64,000 nt of DNA. Source: Lanius collurio. Its lineage: Eukaryota > Chordata > Aves > Passeriformes > Laniidae. Position 1 is the first letter of the stretch. Every line of letters begins with the position of its first letter. Location: assembly GCA_020086605.1 (NCBI GenBank), contig JACBWW010000015.1, positions 22,247,225 to 22,311,224 on the forward strand, given 5' to 3'. Shown here in pieces: positions 13,891 to 27,730 of the stretch. The notes under the pieces were generated by a model. It was not told the origin of the DNA. It ran no database searches and worked only from the letters and a program-made list of their open reading frames with translations. The translations under genes and the position numbers were made by a program.

Positions 13891-14895
13891 CACCCTTAGA
13901 AGCAGAGACTTGAAACTGAGTAGGGGTATTCTCTTGGTAGTCAGCTTTTTCCAGGCACGTATTTCAAAACTGGTTCCATTTTCAGTCTCAACTTACACTT
14001 AGTATCTGTCCCCTAAGGCAGTTTCACAAGGATCTGGATACAAGGCTCTGTAGAGAATGTTGTAAAGCAGACATCTCTACAAGTATCACTACAGTAAATT
14101 CCAGCAATATTTCCAGCTATGCTCAGGTGTCAGAACACTTATACCAGGCTCTTCCTCACTGACCCCAAGCACCTCCTGAGCAAATAAACAGCTAAAGAGA
14201 TCCACATTTCCATCTTACCTCCTGCCTCTACACCCCTACAAGCACGTGTTTTTACACCGACTTTCTTCTTCTCTCTGAGGGGCTGGTGTACTGGGGGGAA
14301 GCACAAATAAAAAGCCATGGTCTTTAAATTTGATTTGAAGGTGGCAAGTTTTGTGGTGGTTTTGATCTCCTCCAGGCATTCCATAATCGTGGGCCAAGTT
14401 GCCTAGAGATCTTTGTCTCCCACACTTCCAAGTCTCTCTGTTGTGGCTGACAGATCCATTGTTTTGGAAGCATGTAGCTGTCATGGAGGTCATGATCTCC
14501 CAGGCATGAGGCAGTCCCTTTCCTACTTTGGGTTGGGCTTTGAAGATAAAAATGGTAAATTTGAACTTGGGTGCGAGTGCGTTTGATAGAAAGTCTTCCC
14601 TTGTGCTCCTTCATAGCTTGTGCCAGCAGACAGTGGGCACTGCAACAGCAAACCTCAGATCATAATTATTTTTATTAAATATTGTGATTTAATAGCTGAA
14701 GCCAGCTGGGTCAGGGCCCATAGTGCCGGGGATAATGCAGACACATAGCAAGTGGCAGTCACTTAGCCAGAGCACTTCCATTTGACCTTTATATTCCTTC
14801 CACTCTGCCCCCTCACTTGCAACCAAAAAATGTCTGCAGTGACACCAGTGTAGTGCCAATGTAGTATTGCCTTATAAATTTAATCTAAGACAGTT

Positions 14896-14970
14896 CCTGA
14901 AAGTGAATCCCATATAAACACTTTAGAAGCATAGATGTGAGGCTCATGCCTGCTCCTATTCAATAAAATG
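14896..14970 (+). repeat. Local direct repeat, copy 2
   Basis: This is the partner of the repeat at 13815-13890. The core 'catagatgtgaggctcatgc' aligns to copy 1 with a few transitions. It has no coding content. Confidence 0.55.
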
Positions 14971-17900
14971 AAAGAAAACCCACAACAAACACATTTGTAT
15001 TACACCCCTGGTATGGATTCTGTGTCTTCCTACATTGTATCTGTAACATACACCATTTCAGGGCCCATCACGTCCCTCTGCAGAGGGGAAACAACATAAA
15101 TATAAATACAGGCAACATTTGCTGCCACCGAGCTGACAGGCACACGCTCAGGTGGTCCTGACTGAGCCCATCCTTGTGGTTTTCTCAGGAACTAACCCTG
15201 CCGCGTGGTGTGAGACTTCAATTATTAGGGTTTTTTTCCTTCCTGCACTGATGCTCTGTCATCTACGGGTACCAGCAGCGTGGATTAGAACTGCCTGTCA
15301 GCTTTCTCTGCCTGTGTGAGCTCACAGAATAGCTCGGGCTCACGGCGCGCTGGCCCTGCTCCTTTTGGCAGAGGACTGAGCTCTGGTTTCTGGCAGCACA
15401 TCCCCCTGGCACACGACAGATGTGGGGCTGCCCTCACCCCAGTGCAGCTGGCAGCCTAACAACAGCGCTGGGCCTGTGCTTGCCCAGCTTTTTCTGCTCT
15501 TATACTGGAAGGGGAATAAAGCATATTTCTGGGGATGTATCAGCACCTATATGAAGGGCTGTGCAGCAAAACTGCACGGGAGTAGAATATTGTAAAATAA
15601 AAAAAAACCAAACTCAAACAACAGAACATAACAAACCAAATTCCACAGGGTTTAAGAAAAACATCTCTAAAAGCAACAGAGTTATGTTGCTCAAAACCTG
15701 GTTAACACCTGCCTGCTCCCCAGCCTGCCTCAGCAGCTCAGGCTTCAGCTGAATGCTGGTCAGAAAACCAGAGAGCCAGGACTTGGAAAGAGCAAGCAAA
15801 GGGAAGCATTTTGCTCCAGCGTGTTCTCAGACACCTGAGGAAAGCTGCAAGGCAATGTCTCTGCTGGCCACTGTAACACCTGAGAGCTGCTGGATCTCTC
15901 CTTTCAAAATAGACTCCCCCAGCATGTACCCTCTTGTATTAAGGGCCCAAACTGGACACATTAATCAACCAACATTGCCTAAAGTGTAGGCTACTGCTAC
16001 TGGAAAGGCAACCAGTTGCTGGCCCGCCATCCCAGCAGGCAAACCCTGTGGCCCATGCTGAGGGCTGTGCAGTCTGCTGGAGCACTCAGTGGGACAGCAC
16101 TGCCCAGTACCTCTGTGGGCACACACTGCACCTGCGACAGCTCTGCACCAAAGGGGATTTGGGAACAAGCTGGTCACTAGAACCCCTCTGTGTTCTCAAG
16201 TGTGCCCTGAAGAGCAGCATACAAAGACTATATTCCCCCTCAGACAAATAGCACTGGGGCTTTACTAAGCCAGGCAGATGAGAACATCAAATTACAGTGG
16301 GTAAATGCAGCCATCTCAAAGGTCAGTTCGGGTGAATTGGGTGGAAAGGAACCTTACTGGCATTGTTTGTCCCTTGTTCACCCATAAAAAGTTTTAACTA
16401 GATAAGATTCCAACCACTATTTATTTATATGGTTTAAAAAATCCAAGGTAAATACATTGTCATTTGGAGGTGGAAGAATTATACCTGGCAGATGCTGTAG
16501 GTGGCTCAAGGTGCTAAAGGAAGCCTCCTGGGAGGTGCACTTGTGAAGCTTTCCAATGTGAAGCTTCATCCTCGAATTGGGGGGCAGGTTTTGTGTTGCT
16601 TCTCCTTCCTCAAGTGCATTTCTGCAGAGAGAGGGCTGCTCTCACAAAAGCCCAAAAGCCCAGAGCAGCATTAGCAGGTCAGCATGCTTGGGATGGGGCA
16701 GCTCCACCACAAGGGAAATTTCCAACAGGAACCCAAACTGAAGAACCCCAGCCAGTATGATGGAGCAGGATATTCTCGTTTGGAGGCAAACATTGTGAGT
16801 TTAGATTTTAATTTCAGAGAATGCTAAAAAAAATACTATAGGAAGTATTACTGAAGATATGAGACCTTAAAAAACTTAAATCATTAACATTTCCAGCCAA
16901 GAGGAGGAGAATAACAGCTTGTGCCCTGCTTTACCTGCATCACCATCAGGCATGAATTGTGTGCTTTTTTCTTACGTCTTTTTCTGCTTATACAGAACAG
17001 AAATGTTAGTACTTGCAAGTACAGTGAGAAATAAAGAACTGCTAGTAAAAAATTAATATCTCACAATGCTAAATTACTCAGTGCAGAAATTGCTATTCCT
17101 GCTACCAGTGCAAAATTTTTTTTGACTTCAACTAGATTAGGTGATTATGTTTTTTAGCTTAAGAAAAAAGATGGGTACTGACTTTAAGGTTTTAAAAATT
17201 AAAATTCATCCATTATTCAAGTAATTAATTACTTTGATGATTAATACTGCCTGGAAGCTACTTCATTGTATTATCATTGTTTGTCTTGCATAATTATGCT
17301 TTCTCCTGCTGTTTCAGGGCACAAAAATATAAGGCACCTTTGGTTAGCCGAGGGCCTAGCATTTTCCAGATATGGGAGAACACAAGGATTACCACATAGC
17401 ATGGAAAAGGACCCTGAACACTGGGGAAGAGTACTCATATGAGTGGTTCAAGAGCGTGGATAACCGTGGTGGAGAAGCTGAGAAAAGAGACCTGACACGG
17501 AGGAGATGATGCCATTTGTGAGACCCTCATGTGCCAACAAAGGGACGGGGCAGCAGGGAGAGCTCTCAGCCACAGCTCCCAGTGACCCACATGTTCCAGC
17601 AGCACCTGAATTTGTTGACCTTCAGTGCCTAATTCGAATGTTAACTAAATGCTTGGGCTGTGTGTGAGGAAGGTGTTTGGGCAGCTCCTTTGAATTTTCA
17701 TTTTGCCGGTTAATTCTGTTTGGCCTCTTTGGGTTTATAGCATAGGCACCAGTGAAGATCACTACTGGCAGGTTGCACTGCAGGAAGAGAAACCAAAAAG
17801 CAAATAACTATTTTGGGGCAGAGACTGGGGAAAGGGAGTCTTGGATAATATGGAACCAGAGAAAAAAGAGGAAAAAGTAGCTCAAATCTCAACATGATAG

Positions 17901-19304
17901 CAACAAATAACCCTCTTAGTCTCTGCTTTAGTTTAATGTACATTAAATACAAAAATAATTTTCATAGGTAAAGTCAAGAAATGATGATTATTTAAGAATG
18001 AGGCTGGGACAAGAGGAAGTGAGCTCACCCAATGAAGTATGAAATTTAAAAAAAAAAAAAGAAATTAAAGAGGAGGGGAAAAAAAAAACAGGAGAGGAAT
18101 TGGGAAATTCCTTCTTCCAGAAGTACCAATAGGAGCAATATTCTGAACATCTGTCCTTTCAATTGTTATCTTTTATGTATCTTTCAGGTTTTTCAAACTA
18201 ATTATTTTATAGCCAAGAGGGCTTAGGGAGTTTTCATACCTAAAACTCAAAGCAGACAAAATGCTTTCCCCCTTCTAAATGGAGGGGAAAGTGATGCACA
18301 GGTGCAACCATTTGTTCAATGTCCCCCAAGGAAGTCACTGACAAAGTCAATTAACGTCTTGTCCACTCAACCACAGTGCTCTGCAGTGAAGTCTCTGCCA
18401 TGTGATATGGGTCAAATTCATTGCACGAGCCATACCCACAGACACTTTGAGTTTATTCCTCAAAAAGATGGATAAAGCACAAGTAACTTAACTTTTATAA
18501 CTATTCTAAAACTTCATCCTAGTTCAGAGCTTGATCTTGCACCAATGTTCCACCATCATATGTTACATTTATGTAGATGTATGTATCACTCCATAAAATA
18601 TCCTGATGATGCAATATTTCCATTGTTAAGCTGTCAGCAAAACCTTGACCTTTGCTCCTTCCAAAACAAACTTTCCTGTCAATCACTATCTTGTTATACA
18701 TGGATATGACATTAGACCTGCGAATAACAATCTCATTGATGGACAGCGCATCTGCCACGACTCTCTCTTTAAATTGCCCAGAGTTTAAAGCCTTGAACAG
18801 CCAACCAATCACACTCCCCTCCAACCTGAGAGCTATACTTGAAAAGAGACAATTAACAGCCACACAGACTAATTCCCCCGAAGCAAACAAGCAAGTTGGA
18901 GAGTTGTAAGTATCTGAGGCTACACCTGAAAAGTAGGGGAAACAGAAAACTTGCAAGAAAGCAGCAGATGATTTGGTAGAGCTTTTTTCCCCTCCCACAA
19001 GGGGGCTGATATTTAAATGGAGAAATTTTCAGCACATGACTTTAAGTAGCTACCAGTCTGGGGAGGGGGGAGAGGGGGGCAAAGTGAAACAAGCGTAAAA
19101 CATAAAGAATAACTGATTTCTAAACCAAGAGAGTCAGTGACAAAAATCAGTCATCTGAGAGCTGCTGCAACTCCCACCAACTTGATACAGTGACTCTGTA
19201 GGAGACCTCACACCTTCTTTATCACAAAGTGGTAGTAAGAGGCTAACACCATTGTTTCACATTGCATTTTTATCACCCAACAGCTTAGTGTGTGGTCACA
19301 GACA

Positions 19305-19445
19305 AACTTGGCTTCAGGTCACACGGTAATTTGGGTTGAAAAGGAGAGCAAAAGCTGTCTAATCCAACCTCCTCCTCCTCCGATCAGAGTCAGCCAGGAG
19401 ATCACACCAGGTTATTTATCCAATCAGGTGTTGAAAACCTATTCA
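19305..19445 (-). mobile_element. Decayed CR1-like fragment
   Basis: Read on the plus strand, the segment follows the order of the reverse complement of a CR1 3' region: 'tttgggttg..aaagg', 'ctaatccaacctcc', 'accaggtt', 'caggtgttgaaaac'. It is heavily diverged. An unrelated unique sequence cannot be excluded. Confidence 0.4.
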
Positions 19446-22400
19446 TTTTGGTTGAAAATTATCTCATTGCTAGAGTACTTCCGTGGAGTATGACCTTCAG
19501 AGGACTCTGCCACTCCTACCTTTTATCAAGTAGGGACACCAAAAATTGCAGTGATAGATGGGAAGAGAAAAAAAAAAAATCATTCATTCATCAGGTTAAA
19601 TTAGAGAGGATGTGCTTGAGCCAATCATTACAGCTTCCAAATAGCATATATTTTGTGCTGTTTTGTTCATTCTGCTGCCAGAAGGGCATCAAAAAATCTT
19701 ATCTATTTCCTGTTATACCATTCATGTTCTCATTCTAACACGAAAGGCTTGAGTCAGCAATCGTTCAGACTTATCTTCTTCCTTTAGAATCTCCAGAAAA
19801 GCAAAGCCTTGTAGAAGTGCAGAATGATGGTGGTCTGTGCAGCAGAATCTGTTCACACCACAGTTCCTCGGCGTCCAAACTCACCCACCTCTCCCATGCA
19901 CCAGATACAGGCAAATGCAGCAGAGGAAAGGATGGTCCTGCTGCCATTTAGAGCACTGAAAGGGCTTTGGAGAAGAGCATCGAGCATCAGAGGTGAGCAG
20001 GATGCCTTGCTGCTGGCATCGACGGGAGGTTTCCAGCACCACTCAGTGTAAGCCATGCCCTGACCAACAGGACTCCAAGGACAATAATTCTGAAAAGACA
20101 CACTGGTGGAAAAGACCCAACGTGTCAGATGCTGAATGATGCAGTAGCACTTATTAAAGCACCCTATCAGACACACACATCAATATCATTTACGTGTGCC
20201 AAGACCATTTAACCTCACAGCTTCCTTTGAAGTGCTGAGGATTTCCTTCAGGTGCACTGGGATTAGGAAGTGGATTATCTCCCAAGAGGCTGCAGTGTAG
20301 CTTTCCCTTCTGCTCTTGCTTTGTCTCTCTCACACATACTCCCTTAGCTCTAACTGCAGCCTGTGCTTCAAAGCCAGGGAAAGGGAAAGCTTTGGACAGC
20401 AGAACACAGCTTGCTGATTTGCTTTCCTCCCACTTCTGCCAGCTTTGCAAAGGTAACTGATTATTTCTGTGTTAATGTGACTTCTCTAGGTATAGGGCAA
20501 GGACAATGCTCCTCAGCTTTATAAAAAAAGAATGAATGTCCTTGGGCTCTCCAAAGAATAAAGGATTTGGGTTTAGGGAAAGGCAGAAGTTAAAGCATCC
20601 ATCTCCCTGCACTGCAGAACTTGCTGCTTACAAGGACATCACTGCCCTTGGTCAAAATCTGAAGTACAAGGGCTGGGTACTCTCTCAAGTTTTGAGTCAA
20701 TACACACTTTTTGATAACTTTGTGAAAATGCTAAGAAACTGGATTTGGAGACAGTAATTGTTATATTAGTCTAGCTTTTGCTGTATAAAGTACTAAAAGT
20801 TGAAAAGTGCTGGCTTCTCTTTAACATTACCAGATCCATCCTTGCTTTTGTGCAAGGCAACAAAAGCCATGTTCCATCACCTACAACAGGAGGAGAATCA
20901 AATACAGCCAGGTGGTTTGCAGGACAGGTTTTCACATACCTCCTCCAACAGCTAAGCCACAGGGCTCCTCCAGTCACACCTCTTCCCTTTCTGAAAACCT
21001 CTTCTCAAAAAATGAAAAAGTCTCAAATCTCAAACCAAACAGGGTCTACATTATTTATCAGGGCCACACAACAGGTCCACATGATTTATGGATCCTGTAA
21101 TTTAGGAGAAGGCAGTGAACAGGGAGAGGATTGAAAATGGAATCAAGAAAGAAAGAAACATTATGCTATTGTACATTCAGTAACCATATTGGTGTAGATG
21201 CACTATTGTAAGGAGCAGTGTTTTGATGTAACATCAGAGAAGATTCACTTTTACTAAACAAAAGGTTTTGAATTAATGGAAGGTGAGAATTAAGAACTAT
21301 ACCCCACAAGATATCCAAAGAAAAAAAAAAAAAACTTGAACCCACTGAATGTCATACCTGAAATATTAGAGTCAAAGTTGTGTTGTTTTTCTGGGTGTCA
21401 CTTTCAGATTTGGGAAATTACAGGCACCGTGATAAATATTTCAGGCAGTTGATTACAATGAAAAGTAATTAACCCAGCTACAACAACAGGTGTTGTATGG
21501 GGAAATGCTGGCTTTTATCATGAAGTTGTGGGTGCATGTGCTAAACGCATTCGTCATTTTCTCCTTTCTTTTATTCAGAGAATGCCCTGGGGAAAGTATT
21601 CTAGTGCCAGCATTTATAGGATATAAAGAAAACCCATTAAATATGTATCTGACCACTAACAACAGTGTAGAGAAAGAATAACTTAACTATGGTTATGTAA
21701 GGCTGCCTGTTCAGCTGGCTTTGGTGGTGGTGGTAGTTGTAATAATCCCATTTTAACTCCTTTACCCTGGGTTTGAGTTGAGGGGTCTACTGCTAATTTT
21801 TGTGTCATTTTACTTTCTAATTAACAAATGCACACAATAGGATTCAGAAAGAATCCTTTGGCTTGCTTTGACAGAAAGAGTCCAGAAAACTCCTAAGTAT
21901 GAACGTGGCTGTCTGTAAATAGGGAAGAAAATTCAAAGTGAAGATAACAACTGTTCAGAGAGCTAACATGCAGCACACGTGTGGGTTTAAAGGATGTTGT
22001 ACTTGCTCAGACCCTGCTCCTGACAGCCAGGCTCAGGCACAGACTGAAAAATTTGGGAAAGGAAGATGTTGCAGTCTGTGCCCGAATTGGACTCACATTT
22101 TCGATTCTCTTTTCCTGCAGCAGTCACCCTTACATAGAACATGTCAATGGACATATTGAAACTCACCCCCCTCAAATAATGCAAAATACATGCAGAATCT
22201 TCACTCTTCTGCACCCATCTGCATTTGGAATGAGACTAAGAAGCTGCAAGTCTGCATTTCCTGCTTTCCTCAAACCTGAGGCAACCTTCCCATGCTCCAA
22301 CAGTCTTGAACAGAAGATGAAATACAGACAAAACCCAGCGTGGACAAGACAAGTGAGCTGCTTCTGTAGCATGGCAGGGGAAAAGCAACACTGATTTTAC

Positions 22401-25400
22401 TGCCCCAAGCCTCCTTCTCCTCCAGACAACAAGAACCCCATCCTTTGCTTTTTTGTAAGAGACGTCTTGGGCTGCCTGGGCCTGTGCAGGATTGGAGAAG
22501 GGTCAGGAGAAGCAGTTTAGCACAGGGCATCCTCTGTGCACATTAAATCCCCACAGCCCTCAGGGAGAGGTCATCTCCCAAGTCTTACAGGAGGAAATGC
22601 ACACAGTCAGCATCAGTGACCTGCAAACTCTCTGATCTCAAATACTCTGCATTTTCTTTCCTCTTCATGGTTTTTTTCTCATTTAGGGCTAGACAGCAAC
22701 ATGGAAAAGAAAAGCAGTATAGATTGCTATTGTCTTCCTCACCAGTGCTGCATGAACTCCCTTAAGAAAAGAGCAAAAGATATAACATTTACAGTGGCAT
22801 TTGTTATTTTTCTCCAGAAGGAATAGATGCAGGGGGTGTGTTTGCAAGGTGGGTTTGTTTGTCTAAAGGTAAACAGCGTCTCTCCCTTAAGCCAGCTCCA
22901 TTATTTATGAAGGAAGACTTTTCAGCCTCTAAATAGCCTTAACAGCCCCTAAACATGCTCATAAAGTGTAATGTTCCTCCTGTCTGAGGCTGCGTGAGTT
23001 CAAAAGTCATCTCCCACTTGTGCAGGGATCGCCGCTGCCTCATAAACTGTGAATTTACGGGGAGCAGGTTACATCCACTGACCCCTGGAGACAAAAGCTG
23101 AACCTGACACCGATTATTTAATATCTTACTGACAAATGCAACTCAGAACAAAAAAAAAAAAAAAAAAAAAAAAAAGGAAAATTATTTAATTCTGGGCATT
23201 TTTAAGTCTGAGCTTTCAGGTTTGGATTGCACATTAAAACTGTGGCTGTTTTGGGTTTTTTTTTTTTTTTTGTGGTGCCTACTGTATTATTTCCCATGAT
23301 CAAATACAGACAGAAGCATCTTACTAGAAGAGAAAAAAAAGCCTTTTCCTTATCACAAATATAAGGTGGTTCAAAAAAGCATCCAGTCACATGAAATGAC
23401 TGTAACTGCTTGTGGTGGATTTGACAGTACAGTTTGGCAAGTAGAAAAGAAAGAGGACACAGTGTGAGGCAGGTAGAAAATCTATTGTGGGGGTAAAAGG
23501 CCCTTCGCCTCCAGCAGCTTTGGGTTTCCCTGTTAAACACCTATCTTAAACCTGCCACCTAAACAGCAACAAGCAGCTTGCAATCCGAGCACAAACACAT
23601 TTATCTGTCAGGTAAGGCTGTGCCTTGACATCTCAAGATGGACTGATAATTTTAATAAGGGCTGTTATCTGGCAGGGGGTGGCTTATCCCCGATATTCGG
23701 TAACACCTTGTTGGTGTGCACATACACATGCACACCACGGGTGTGTTGAAAGCACAGCTGTCTTCTGGCACCAGGAGCCTTCCCCTTGAAGGAATATCAG
23801 CCCTGTGCTCATGTTCCTGCCCTGCCATCGGCTCCCCAGCGTGCCTGGAACAGCCCCTGCTCTCCCAGCTCAGAGAGGCTCCCCAGAAAGATCCTCTCCC
23901 ACCACGGAGTGAGGAAAAGAACTGCAGGAGAGCAGCTCTCTGTTTAACCAAATCCAAACACTGGAAGGAGAGGATGGATGCTCCCTCAGAAGGGCTGGCT
24001 GCCCACTACTTCCCACAGCTGAGGGTCTTCCATGTCATACCAAAGAAGGTCTGACCCACATTTCTGCCAGAGGCTTCTGCACTTCCCCACATGAAGCTGA
24101 CAGCCAGGGGTGCTGGTCAATACACCTGCTATTCCTCTCTCAGAAACACAAACAGAAATTAAACCCAACATTAAGCAAACTAATTTCAGTAAGAAAGCAG
24201 AACAACTGCAATGATAGGCAAATGCCCGGTAACTGTTAAATAAATTCCATGTCTTAAGCTAATAGAAAACAAGATATTTCATGTCTTTGGGGAGATCTTT
24301 TTTCCTGTTTTTTAAACGAAAAAGTTACAAGGATTTTACCCAGGGTCTGTTTTAGTATTATGCCCCACATAATTTTATTCCTAGGCTCTAAACCATGTTA
24401 AAACAGGGCCAGACAGTAACAGGCAAGGAACATGGGCAAATTCTTCACAAAGTGAGATGCCATTTCTCTCCCTCCTGGAAAACCCTTTTTTTCTGAAAAG
24501 TTCAGTGGCAACAGCTGGACCTGAAGCAGTGGTGGATGCCTGCATATGCCTGCTACAGCGCCATAACCATCTTGGACTGAATGCCCCAAATTGGTCCAGA
24601 ATTTAGGAATACCTCATTATTTCTCTTCCTGCCTGCACCCCTCAAAAAAACCTGGCTCCACACACACCTCACAACCTTAATCCCATAGAGCAGTCTTGGA
24701 GCTAAACTGCTATCTGTGAAGCACTCAAGAAATTGGGGGGAGGGGGAATTAGAGGGGGGGAGAAAAGTCTTACAGGAAAAAAAAATCACACATGAATTAA
24801 TTTCTTTGTGTACAGAGTAAAATATAAACTGCATACATTAAAAGGGGCCAACTGAACCACGCATTCAGTAGGTCAGAACAACAGCAGCTACCCAGAAATT
24901 GAAGGAATTAACTAGTAACAGCATCTTGTGCAGAAGAATTGCACTCTATGATCATGTAATTAAAAAAAAAAAAAGTTCTCAAGCCTTTAAAAACAATAAA
25001 ATCTTAGGAAGTGGCTTTTCACGACAAAAGTTAATCTGACACCAGGAAGCTTCTGAAATCTTTGTATTTTCACCTTTTACATCGTTTATAAAATATTTCA
25101 TAGATGTTAGGTTTTTGTACATATCTGAGTGCAGAATGCCCTTCAGAGGGGTGCACCAGCTCAGCTCCCATGCACATGGAGGTGATATTGCTTCTGGAAA
25201 CCAAATGCTAGAAGACTGCAGAACTGCAGGAGTTTTTCCTGAGTGTTTATAGACAACAGTTTATATCTAAAGAGACCCCCTTGGGGTTGCTTTTAACTAA
25301 AAAATGCAAATTAAAAAAAAAAAAAAAATCACTTGCATTGGGATAGGTTTTACTTACTATTTAAAAAAAGTCCTAAGCCAATAAAAGGACAAAATTCTTT

Positions 25401-26784
25401 TGTTACACTGAGTCTAATTTAAACCTTGTTTTAGCTAGGCAGCAGGCACAGTATTTGTGGCACAAGCTGCCAGGAGAAGCTGAAAGTGCAGCCTTGGCAA
25501 AGTAGAGGTTTAAGGGAATCTATCTGTAGTATTATTTACAGACTGGACAGCTGTGCTGGTGACTGAAGTAAAACAGCCTGACTAAATATAATCTGAAGCC
25601 AGAGATAAGTAAGTGTTTCAAAGCTGCGTCCCTACAAGAGGCACATGTTTAGCTTTTCATGCATCACAATGGATGTCCCACATGAACTTTTTTCTTCTTC
25701 AGGTTTCCTTCAGCCCCCGACTGTCCCTGTCACCCTGTGCCAGATGGGAAGTGAGAGCTAAGCTGATCCACCTCTTTGTGGTGGAAACCCCCCGAGCTTC
25801 GGCTACAGGTTACTGAAGCCTTCATGAAAAATTCAGAGCTGGTATAACAAGCTTGCTGAAAGTAAAATGCGTGTCACATTATCCACCCTCCCTTTTTTGC
25901 TAGCACTGAACTACCACTGCTGAGAGGTAGAAAACGTGCCTGTAACAGACTTGTACAGGGATTCAGATGCAAAAAGTACACATTAAACTCTGCCCTCTTT
26001 CTGCCTTTTATTTTAGAGGTAAAATTAATATGGTGTGAAAATTAGGCAGCAATAAAAGAACACTGGAAATTGATTTATAGACACACATAGGAGAAGCGGA
26101 CACTGAAGACTGCTAAGCTGCTAAAAAGATTGGGATGCGGAAGTAATTTGTGCCTTTCTCAGTAGTTTAATCCCTGTTGTCTCACATTAGATGTCATCTA
26201 TGAGTGGTGGCATTACACTTAATTTGTAAAACTATTGCAGAGGTAAATTTGGTGCCAATTAAATGTGTTATTTGCTTTAAGAGATCAAGCCAAACAGTGG
26301 AAAGAAGAATGGCCTGAGCAGAAATCAGCTGTGTAATTTGGCCTAACCTTCCTTTATGTGCTTTTGCCCTGCAGGTGTGAGGGGACAGACACTCCCAGCA
26401 GTTACTGAGGATCATAGTGCAAGCTCGTCCCTACCTTCCAACACCCAAAACGCTAGAGATGGGCTGTGGAAGCAACAAAAACTCAGCACATGGCTCAGTT
26501 CAGTAAGAGACATTGGGCTCAGGGAGGTGCAGAGCAGGCTTCCCCTTTCAGCTGATTGCCTGCCATGTCACTTCCCAAGACCGTTGCTTCTTGCCTCCAT
26601 ACTCTGTATTCAAGGATTTGTGTGGAAAAGCATAAATAAGAGTGGTGGGTCGATCAGAGAGAGGCTGTATATGGACATAACCAGATAAGGAAGTTGTCTT
26701 CAATGACAACTTCTCTCCCCACACCTCTCGAGTGGATGGATAGCAGGATGGGGATGAGGGAAGCAAAGTCTCTCTCAGTGTATG
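19446..26784. other. Intergenic, with homopolymer runs
   Basis: No gene is recognised. A run of 26 A lies at 23150-23175 and a T-run at about 23256-23270. A 9-bp inverted repeat (TGGTGTGCA / TGCACACCA, loop of 8) lies at 23712-23737. The stretch 22880-23110 looks more complex and CpG-containing than its surroundings and is listed separately. Confidence 0.5.
22880..23110. promoter_or_regulatory. Possible conserved non-coding element
   Basis: The stretch is non-repetitive and mixed in composition, with scattered CpGs (23030-23060), an E-box CACTTG and several A/T-rich homeobox-like words (TTATTTAT, CATAAA). It lacks open frames. It is flagged only because its texture differs from the adjacent low-complexity DNA; conservation cannot be judged from one sequence. 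Confidence 0.25.
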
Positions 26785-27730
26785 TAAAGACCCGGTTCAG
26801 AACCGCCTGGGGGTCTCAATGACATACATCCCAGAGCCCTGCGGGATTTGGCTGATGTACTTGCTAAGCCACTCTCTATGATACATGAAAAGTCACAGCA
26901 GTCAGGTGAAGTCACAGGAAAAAGGGAAACACTGCACCCATGTTAAAACAGAAAGATGGAGCCTGGGAACTACCACCCTGCCAGCCTCACCTCTGTGCCT
27001 GAGGATGTGATGGAGGAGATCCTCCTAGAATTATGCTGAGGCCTATGGAGAACAGGGAGGTAATTTGGGACAGCCAGCACCACTTTGCCAAGGGCAAGTC
27101 CTGCCTGACCAACCCAGTGGCTTTCTACAGTGGAGTGGCTGCATCAGTGGACAAGGGAAGGACTACAGATGTAATTTACCTGGACTTCTCTGAGGCCTTT
27201 GATAAGGTCCCCCCACAATATCCTTCTCTAAACTGAAGAGCGATGAGGTTGATGAGTGGATTGTTAGATGGATAAGAAACTGGTTGGACAGTAACATCCA
27301 GAGGATTTTGGTCAATGGCTCAGGGTCCCAATGGACATCAGGGACAAGTAGTGTCCCTCGGAGGTCTGTACTGTGACCAATGTTATTTAATATCCTCACT
27401 AATGATGTAGATGGAGGGATCCAGTGCCCTCTCACCTAATTCCCAGATGACCCCAAGCTGAGTGGTGCTGCTGGCACACCTGAAGGATCAGCTACCAGCC
27501 AGAGGGACCTGGTCTAGCTCAGGAAGTGGGTCCCTGGGAATATCATGAGGTTAAACAAAACCAAGTGCAAGGTGCTGCATGTGGGTCAGGGCAACCCCCA
27601 AATCAGCACAGGCTGAGGGATGAACAGCTCGAGAGCAGCTCTGCCCAGAAGGACTTGGGGGTGCTGCTGGGTGAGGGGCTGGACAAGAGCCAGCAGTGTG
27701 TGCGTGCAGCCCAGACAGCCAAGCCCTCCT
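26785..27730 (+). mobile_element. CR1 LINE fragment with broken reverse transcriptase
   Basis: A translated stretch at 27033-27236 contains '[12 protein letters not shown]', '[20 protein letters not shown]' and 'KVP', the fingers/palm motif A region of CR1 reverse transcriptase, including the metal-binding Asp of YLDF..AFD. Upstream (26800-26990) the 'gggatttggctgatgtacttgctaagcc' type sequence is also CR1. Downstream (27240-27720) the order of the CR1 ORF continues ('DEWIVRWIRNWLD'-like, 'TKCKVLHVG'-like) but in shifted frames with stop codons. The element is 5'-truncated, lacks the 3' tail and is inactive. CR1 elements are the dominant LINEs of birds and other sauropsids. Confidence 0.9.

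Larger units (their letters stand above)
13298..19304. other. Intergenic, with one local repeat pair
   Basis: No gene is recognised. A pair of diverged direct repeats sits at 13815-13890 and 14896-14970 (listed separately). The largest minus-strand frame (18519-18998, 159 codons) has no recognisable domain. A-rich runs occur near 18047-18060 and 18079-18089. The rest looks like unique AT-rich sequence. Confidence 0.5.

Noticed and set aside
15925..15970. CR1-like phrase 'gggcccaaactggacacatt'
   Set aside because: Only about 20 bases resemble the CR1 antisense phrase and the flanks do not continue the element.
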